Assembly (NCBI GenBank): GCA_963989385.1
Contig: OZ022499.1
Location: forward strand, 102,780,786 to 102,844,785
Direction of reading: 5' to 3'
DNA from: Ctena decussata
Lineage: Eukaryota > Mollusca > Bivalvia > Lucinida > Lucinidae
Length of the DNA stretch: 64,000 nt
Shown: one piece after another, positions 57,313 through 64,000 of the stretch
Numbering within the stretch: the first letter of the stretch is position 1
Layout of the letters: the number at the start of each line of letters is the position of its first letter
Notes under the pieces: model-generated
The model's database searches: none
What the model was told of the DNA's origin: nothing
The model's input: only the letters and a program-made list of their open reading frames with translations
Program-made: the position numbers and the translations under genes

Positions 57313-57917
57313 TTTAAACATTCATATCTCAGCAACCACTGGCAAGAACCCTCCCATATTTGGAACATAGCCATACCATAGCATAACCTTCCATTACATA
57401 ACACTATGCCCCAGAGTTAGACCCAGGGGTGGGGCTTAGGGTTCAGAAATTAGGTCACACTCCCTTTAAAGTTTTACATTTAAGTATATCTCCTATTCTC
57501 ATGAATGGATTCTTTTGATATTTGTATTGTAGTTAGATGATGGCCCAAAGTTTTACAGAGTATCACCCCCATCCCACTCAGTGACCTTGAGGTCAAGGTC
57601 ATGGACTTAGAAATTTGGGGTTTTGTTGAAGTAGCTTGATAGCATACTGTTGCATAGTGGATGGATTTAGTTTATAATTGAACTGATGTTAGATACTGGC
57701 TTGAGTTTTCACAAAATACTACCCGCACCCTGCTGGATGACCCTGAAGTCAAGGTCATTGATATAGAATTTTATCTTTATTTGTTTTTTAGATATACTTT
57801 GATAATACATTGACATGCTTGCATGAAGTTTTATGTAGTGCAAGATATAGGAACAAATGCCCATGAGATGGGCAAGCACCAGTTCAGACGAGCTATGCTG
57901 TCAGGCGACAGCTCTTG

Positions 57918-59139
57918 TTACAAAGAGAAATAAATTTTGTGACTTTCTGTTTGCTTCCTTGGACAATGTAGCCTTTCCAAATAGGATCAACTCTTAAAGA
58001 AAAGAATTTGCTCCAAGGGGGAGCAAATTTTATCCTGAAAGAGTCAACACTATTGAAAAGGGTGGCAAAAGTGAAACAGGCACAGAAACTGTTGTACCAA
58101 TTCACCTTAAAAAGTGACCAGTGACATTAGTATCAGTGAAACAGCAAGAGCTTGACTGTTTCAACATTTTGTGCCCAAGGGAGATTCATGCTGCATAAGC
58201 TGTTACACCCAGAACAACTTGCACAATGGACAGTCTGGTGAGGGTTTATAATATCTGCATGGTCAGTTTAATTCTGATAGAAATTTGCTCAGCCTGATTC
58301 AGGATGCTGGTTTGACTCTGATTTTCTGTCCATGATCTTTAATTTTGGCTGGAGACTCCTACCTTTTCAGAAAAGTTTAACTTAGTTCCACTGAGGGACT
58401 TGTACTTCTTGTAATATGAAAGTCAGTCGCTAGCTCTCTCATCTCCAAATATTTAGTGACATCCTTACATTGCTATGTAGCTTGGTCTGGGCTTGCCCAG
58501 TGTACATAAACCATAAAACAGGATTTCGTCTAAACAATATTTGTAAGTCAATAAAAATTGGTAGAAATAGTACTTTCTCAAGTTTTGGTATTAATTAGTG
58601 TCAAAGTTTCTTTGTATATTGCATTTTCTTTTTGATAGTACTTTTGGTTGAAACATGGTTTTATCTGTATGACATAGCACATGACACAGTGACAGTATTC
58701 ATATTTATATGTTGTTAAGAAAAAAAATGTAACATTGTTCTAGTCATATATGTATGATTATTTGTATGATTTTCACCATATTTACCCCTGATATTTGGAC
58801 ATAATGCCCGAGGAAGCTGTAGATCTAGATCTTCACTGTTTCCTTAACACATTTTACATAAACATCCAGGATATTATGACACATTCAGATTTGAAGGTAG
58901 AAGAGCCCAAAACAGAAAGGGCTGTGATGCATGAATATTTAATACCAGTAAATGTTATACAGTTACTGACTTTCGTTAAGGTGATTGGTCAATCTAAAGC
59001 TAACTGTTCAACAATACTTCATGTACATCAATATGATAAAGTATATTAATTAGACTGTTACATGTCAGGGCTTAGACTGCAAGGTGTTTACTGTATTTGC
59101 CATATTAAGCACATATGCTGCAGTAAGACCACACTACTT
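57918..59139. other. Non-coding stretch downstream of MCT
   Basis: Contains copy 3 of the hairpin repeat (57984-58115: 'agaatttgctccaag' / 'gagcaaatttta', then 'gtaccaattcacctt'). An open frame at 58795-59049 has no recognised domain. Confidence 0.4.
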
Positions 59140-60548
59140 ATGTCCCCCCACCAAAGGTGAGGGGGGACATATTGTTTTCAGTGCGGATCCCGTCGGCGTC
59201 TGCGTCGGCGTCGGCGTGACAGATTCTTGTATGCGCGATATCTCTTGAACCAATGGATGGAATTTCACCAAACTTGCATGGATATATTATTGGGACAAGC
59301 TTATGAGCTGATTAGATTTTGGTGACCTTGACCTCATTTTCAAGGTCACAGGAGGACTTAGATGACAATTTCTTGTATGCGCGATATCTCTTGAACCAAT
59401 GGATGAAATTTCATCAAACTTGCATGGATACATCATTGGGACAAGTGTAAGAGCTGATTAGATTTTGGTGACCTTTACCTCATTTTCAAGGTCACAGGAT
59501 GACTTAGATGACAATTTCTTGTACCCAATTTCTTGTATGCGCGATATCTCTTGAACCAATTGATGGAATTTCACCAAACTTCCATGAATATATCGTTGGG
59601 ACAAGTGTAATGGCTGATCAGATTTTGGTGACCTTGACCTCATTTTCAAGGTCACAGGAGGACTTAGATGACAATTTTTTGTACCCACTACATCTCCTGA
59701 ACCAATGGATGGAATTTCACAAAACTTGCATTGATACATCATTGGGACAAGTGTTTGAGCTGATTAGATTTTGGTGACCTTGACCTCATTTTCAAGGTCA
59801 CTGGAGGACTTGGATGACAATTTCTTGTACCCACTATATCTCCTGAACCAATGGATGGAAGTTCACCAAACTTTCCTGGATACATGATTGGGACAAGTTT
59901 ATGAGCTGTTTAGATTTTGGTGACCTTGACCTGATTTTCAAGGTCACTGGAGGACTAATAAGGCAATTTCTTGTACCCACAATATCTCCTGAACCAATTG
60001 ATGGAATTTTGCCAAACTTTCGTCGATACATGATTTGGACAAGTTTAAGAGCTGGACAAAATTTTGGTGACCTTGACCTCATTTTCAAGGTCACAGGATG
60101 ATTTAGATATGTGAAAATTTCACTAAAATTGATGTATCTTTTTAAGCTTTGGCTTGATTTCCACTTTACTTTCATAGATATACCTATGGGACAGTCTCAA
60201 GAGTGTAGTATGTTTTGATGACCTTGACCCCATTTTCGAGGTCAAAAGCTATCTTACAAATGTGTATTTTTCTCTCTTAAAAATGAGATATCTTGAACCA
60301 GTGGATGGATATTCATCAGACTTGCATGAATGTATCATTGTGACAGGTTTAAGACATGTTTAGTAGTTGGTGACCTTGACCCATTTTTGAAGGACATAGT
60401 CTTCTATGTAGGATATCTTTAGAACCTGCGGATAGATTTTGTCCAATCCTGCATAGATATTTTATTTGTACAGGCTTTTTATTCATTAGAGGGGATGGGA
60501 AATGGGCTGGTGGGGGGACATCAGTCTTTCTCTGAAAAACATTTCTAG
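59140..60548 (+). mobile_element. Helentron/pearl-like element (ATGTCCCCCCACC family)
   Basis: 5' hairpin 'atgtccccccaccaaaggtg' / 'aggggggacat'; a GTCGGC-type microsatellite (59190-59216). About nine ~120-145-base monomers follow ('atatctcttgaaccaatgga', 'tttggtgaccttgacctcat', 'tttcaaggtcacagg'). The 3' arm 'tggtggggggacat' pairs with the start, and the end is CTAG followed by TT. The following 60560-60612 ('gcgccgacagacgaaacatc' to 'ggaattcttg') looks like the 3' end of a different such element. Confidence 0.75.
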
Positions 60549-60612
60549 TTGTTTTTGTTTTTTGTAACAATGCGCCGACAGACGAAACATCCCATCCACG
60601 GAATTCTTGTTT

Positions 60613-61513
60613 GGTTTCATATTATATAACTATTGTTAAGTTGACACACCGCAAGCAATAAATTGATACTTTATTGAAATATCGTTATAGACTGATAAGA
60701 GAATTATCAGCAAAGGAAAGAGAAAACATTGGTTCCAGGCATTGCTGAATAAAGATTGAGGTGTCCAGTATATATGTTATTCCAGTTGAGCATCTAGTCA
60801 GCTTTCATGATTTTATACACGTACGTATATGCATTTATCAGTTACAAAGAAAGTATATTGTACACTGTTGTTGCACATACTGTTGCAAGCATGATATAGT
60901 GGTCAGGTGTTACATCCATTTTGTCTTGTCATATTCTGCATCAAGCTCCATGTGTACTTATCATTAGGACTGATGGCCAACGAAACATAGCACACTCTTC
61001 CAGGTGAAGAGCGACCTACACCGTACTACCATTTTATGACTCTTGACTACTTGACTTGTCTGTTATTGGTCAACTAACATTCAGCTACATTTCTGATTAA
61101 CAGTAGGACAGACACTTATTAAACCCGGCACCTTCCTAAGGTAGATTACAACACTGCTGTATTGTTTTATGACCTTGACCTATACTTCATGGTCTAGCTT
61201 GCCTGTACATAAGTACAAGGAGAGCTATTGCACTCACTCGGGCATCCAGGTCAGTGTCACACTTTCTGTTAAACTTTTAGTTGAAGCTATATATGTGATG
61301 GGCAAGGGGCTGTCAGGTGAGCTATCCTATATCTGGATAAGTCTGCTTGTTTTGCCTGTGACTTGCAGGAAATGAGCTGTGGGTATTGCCAAAGGTGGTA
61401 GTGAGGGGTGAATGTTCATAAAGTTTCTTACCACAGTGTGCAGACAGGTGTGAGACAGCCCAGTAGGCACATGGTGTCGAAATGACATCAATATGATGTC
61501 ATTTCAACATCAT
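60613..61513. other. Non-coding stretch with a decayed pearl-like 5' end
   Basis: 61193-61262 ('tagcttgcctgtacataagt', 'gagagctattgc', 'tcagtgtcacacttt') is a degenerate match to the start of the element at 52799. No gene seen. Confidence 0.45.
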
Positions 61514-61675
61514 AAGGAGCGGCTGTAGCGTAGTGGATAACACTCCAGACTACCAATCCAGGGAACGCAAGTTCGATCCCCCGCTTCTCGGGTCTTTCGG
61601 ATGAGACTTTAAACCGAGGTCCCGTCTCCATATGACCTCGTTGTTGGTGGGACGTTAAACCCGAGTTCACTCACA
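61514..61675 (+). mobile_element. tRNA-derived SINE with 11-bp target duplication
   Basis: Exact 'ttcaacatcat' at 61503-61513 and 61676-61686. An A box lies in 'ctgtagcgtagtggataac' and a B box in 'aagttcgatccc'. The body has 'ttcggatgagactttaaacc' and ends 'gggacgttaaacccgag', a body type common in mollusc SINEs. Confidence 0.85.
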
Positions 61676-61689
61676 TTCAACATCATGTT

Positions 61690-62455
61690 CCTCCTGGGAG
61701 GGATCTGCAGAGTTCTTGTTTGAATTTAAATTCATTTCCAATTTCTTACTTACAACATCAAGTACATCCTGTAATGTAAGTACTCCAAGAAAACAGCTTT
61801 GAAGCCTTTTACCCTTACTATCACTGAAGTGTGAGGTGGGTATGTCCACAGAATTTTTGACCATGTTTGTTGTTGCCACTACTTAGCAAACATAAGCAAC
61901 ACTGGGATCTGTCATCAACAGTGCACACTGCATCTAGCTACATTTCTCCTATGGAAATATTTTTTCCCTAACCAATTAGACTGGAAAAATCAGCTGCATA
62001 TTATATTCAAGCATGTACTACAATTAGGGAATATGGTATCTATTTCTGCAATGTTTGCAATGGAGCTTCATGCCAATTTACATCATGACATTGTCACTTC
62101 TCGATTACGATTCCTCCTGACTGATCTGGTGTTTATGACCTGTTAAATTAAAGTCATTAAAAGACATTTGTGATGACATTTGCTACATCACCAGCATTAC
62201 AAGATGACCTTGATCTACATTTCGAACATATATGTAGTAACATTTACATCTACCCACTGCATTCACACAATTTCTCAGACTACAATTAATCATACAAGTT
62301 AGGGTTCTGATACTAAAGTGACAGACACAATATATGGAATTCTTGTTTTCTTGTTGATGTTTAGTTAATGAATCTTTTCCATGACAGTTTGATATAACAT
62401 TACTGTGTATTTGTGTTTGATAACTACAATACCTCAATTTGAACTTTATATTTTT
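61690..62455. other. Non-coding stretch
   Basis: 'ggaattcttgtttt' at 62336 looks like an isolated Helentron-like 3' end. No gene recognised. Confidence 0.4.
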
Positions 62456-62605
62456 GTTTCACCTGCAAGTAGCAGAAGGGAGACATATGTATTACTCTTT
62501 CGGAGTTGGCAGGGGCTGGGTAAACTTTTGTCTTGTTTCCAGGTTTAGTTCTGACATTGAGACAATGACTGACCAGGTGAGACACTGCATTCTGCTGAAC
62601 TCTTG
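62456..62605 (+). mobile_element. Minimal (150-bp) Helentron/pearl-like element
   Basis: T run, 'gtttcacctgcaagtagcag'; the 3' arm 'caggtgaga' pairs with tttcacctg; then 'gcattctgctgaactcttg' and TT. No monomers or microsatellite, so it may be a deletion derivative showing the minimal ends. Confidence 0.55.
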
Positions 62606-62896
62606 TTAAATTGATACAGCCATATCATGATTTTAAACTGTTGTTGATGTTTTATTTTTCCAAAATAAATATGGTAGAACAGAATCTTTTCTTCTTGTAT
62701 TCTTTTCCTGAATAAGGTACAGTTATCAACATACCTGCTATGGCAAAAATATTAAAATGTCAATTTGACATCAAAATACTTGATTGTTCTAAATCTAAAT
62801 TCTTTATACCATGACAGCAAATTATGTTTAATGGCTTAGAATAAATGCAGTTGTTATGAAGAAGGTCAGCTGTTTAAGGTGAACAGGTAATTTGAA

Positions 62897-63125
62897 CTAC
62901 GACACGCTAAAACCAACAAAGTGGCATGTGCAACTAACAAAGTGTGCATGTGCAAAGACAGATCAGCCTGGACATCTGCTCAGTCTGATCAGTCTTCACT
63001 GTCTGCTTGAGGTAGCTTAAATCCTTAGATACCCTTTAAGTGAACAGCGAAGATTCTGATCAGACTGGGCGGCTGCCCAGGCTGATCTAAGTCTTCATGT
63101 GACCACATGCCACTGTTGCTTTTGT
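62897..63125. mobile_element. MITE, diverged copy of 42200-42450
   Basis: Shares 'aaaccaacaaagtgg', 'cagatcagcctgg', 'gaggtagcttaaatccttag' and 'cagactgggcggctgcccag' with the intronic copy. Confidence 0.8.
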
Positions 63126-63188
63126 TGTGTTATGTTTTAGGGGAAGCAAATAGATGTCATTTTAATATTTGCCTCCCTTCTCAATTGG

Positions 63189-63345
63189 GGTCAACTCTTT
63201 AAGGAAACGATTTGCTCCTTCAGAAGCAAATTTTTTCCTGTAAGAGTAGGTACCTTTTTAGAATAGTTTAATTGCCCAGAGAAGCCATCAGGAAGTCACA
63301 AGTTATCTCTCTTTGAACAAATGGCAGTGTACCAATACATCTTCA
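63189..63345 (+). repeat. Hairpin repeat (GGAGCAAATTCTTTCC family), copy 4
   Basis: 'aggaaacgatttgctcc' / 'agcaaattttttcct', then 'cagtgtaccaatacatctt' downstream as in the other copies. Confidence 0.6.
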
Positions 63346-63696
63346 TGCTGATGAAGGGTCTTGAGCGGCTGTGAGGCAGTATAGACTCAGACAAGCCTGT
63401 GAAGTGTGGTCAGTGTTAGTTCTGAATGATCTGATCAGGGTCTTTCCTAAGTTTTGGAAAGAAGGGAGAAGTTTGGGTTATTTACTCTCCTCCAAATGTA
63501 TGTGTTAGCCATATTTAATGATCATAAGCAGTATTATTGCTCAGAACTGATCTTACTGCAAAAGCTGTCCCTAAATTCCTAAGACTATGAAATATATAGG
63601 TCAAAGGTCAAATGATAGTTGTTCTCAAACAGTGCCCCCTCAGATGTTCTAGTAAATTCATGATCCAAGTCACACTGAGAAATTGATTTTGACTGA

Positions 63697-63868
63697 TTTG
63701 TTGCTTTACCTCCACGGTAAACAGCTATGGTCATGTCGGGACGGTCAGTTAACCTAACCACACTATTCCTGGGCAGGTTTAGACCTCACAAGCAGTTAAC
63801 CAGGACTAAGAGAACATACTTTCGCCAGTAACTGACAACTGCCCTTCTTGAATCAGCGGAAGGACTGA
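63697..63868 (-). mobile_element. tRNA-SINE body, truncated copy of the 29990-30233 family
   Basis: Shares 'ggtcatgtcgggacggtcag', 'aacctaaccacactattcct' and 'cttgaatcagcggaagga' with the first copy. The tRNA-derived part is missing. Confidence 0.85.
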
Positions 63869-64000
63869 GAAATTGAGGAATAAAGCAGGGATTACCCTGG
63901 CTGAAAAATACATTTACATTGCAAAATGGTCCCTTGAAACAAAAACCAGAGGACCATTGGTCCTGTAGCTCACCTGAGTCCATTCATTCTCAGCACTCAA

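Larger units (their letters stand above)
52799..57917 (+). mobile_element. Helentron/pearl-like outer element with duplicated nested insert
   Basis: Start 'agctcacctgtacgaaacta', end 'gctgtcaggcgacagctcttg' (palindrome plus CTTG). ~200-base monomers contain 'catatctcagcaaccactgg', 'agcatatcctt' and 'ggtggggctcaggggtcaag' or close variants. Two inner elements sit at the same place in consecutive monomers. Confidence 0.7.

Noticed and set aside
58795..59049. 84-codon ORF downstream of the transporter
   Set aside because: No recognisable domain, no splice or promoter context; A+T-rich composition makes such ORFs frequent.

Overview
The window looks like accessory-rich nuclear DNA of a bivalve mollusc. 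It is A+T-rich and gene-poor. Split exons use GT/AG sites. Many repeat families contain (CCGT)n/(ACGG)n microsatellites, 'aaggtcaaggtcac' monomers and tRNA-derived SINEs, a mixture known from clam and oyster genomes ('pearl' elements, tandem-repeat-containing MITEs). Bivalve origin is an inference; no species can be named.

Only two cellular genes are well supported. The first coding exon of WDR20 lies on the minus strand at 11456-11701. It ends at a consensus donor, and the rest of the gene should lie to the left, at least partly outside the window. A complete SLC16/MCT-family monocarboxylate transporter lies on the plus strand at 36784-52401. Its five coding exons join in frame to 500 codons, and its introns are filled with transposons. 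A weaker candidate is an antisense exon at 44576-44718 ending in a CxC motif, inside transporter intron 3.

Layout. 1-6.6 kb: a pearl/Helentron-like repeat, a hAT-like element, a second pearl-like repeat and a long-TIR MITE. 6.6-11.4 kb: a composite Pol III-type repeat with 5S rRNA-like sequence, a 4 kb Mutator-like (MULE) element holding another TIR element and a LINE, and a 412-bp TRIM whose LTRs carry a tRNA-Asp-like sequence. 11.4-12 kb: WDR20 exon 1 abutting a palindromic element. 12.5-17.5 kb: a TIR element with a LINE 3' fragment, then a nearly intact LINE coding for reverse transcriptase and RNase H. 18.5-22 kb: a giant foldback element. 22.2-26.2 kb: two TIR elements, each carrying a LINE fragment. 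26.5-34.2 kb: a five-layer nest (LINE > Merlin > hAT-like > Helentron-like > SINE). 34-52 kb: the transporter gene with MITEs, Helentron-like repeats and a second Merlin element in its introns. 52.8-64 kb: a duplicated nested Helentron-like block, a further such element, and SINEs.

The genes do not form an operon or shared pathway. What links the window is layered transposon insertion. Many layers can be resolved by exact target-site duplications: cagaaagc and gtagtttt for the two Merlins, gatg for the TRIM, ctcttgcttttag and ttcaacatcat for SINEs, and gccag for the hAT-like insert, whose removal restores the Merlin reading frame.
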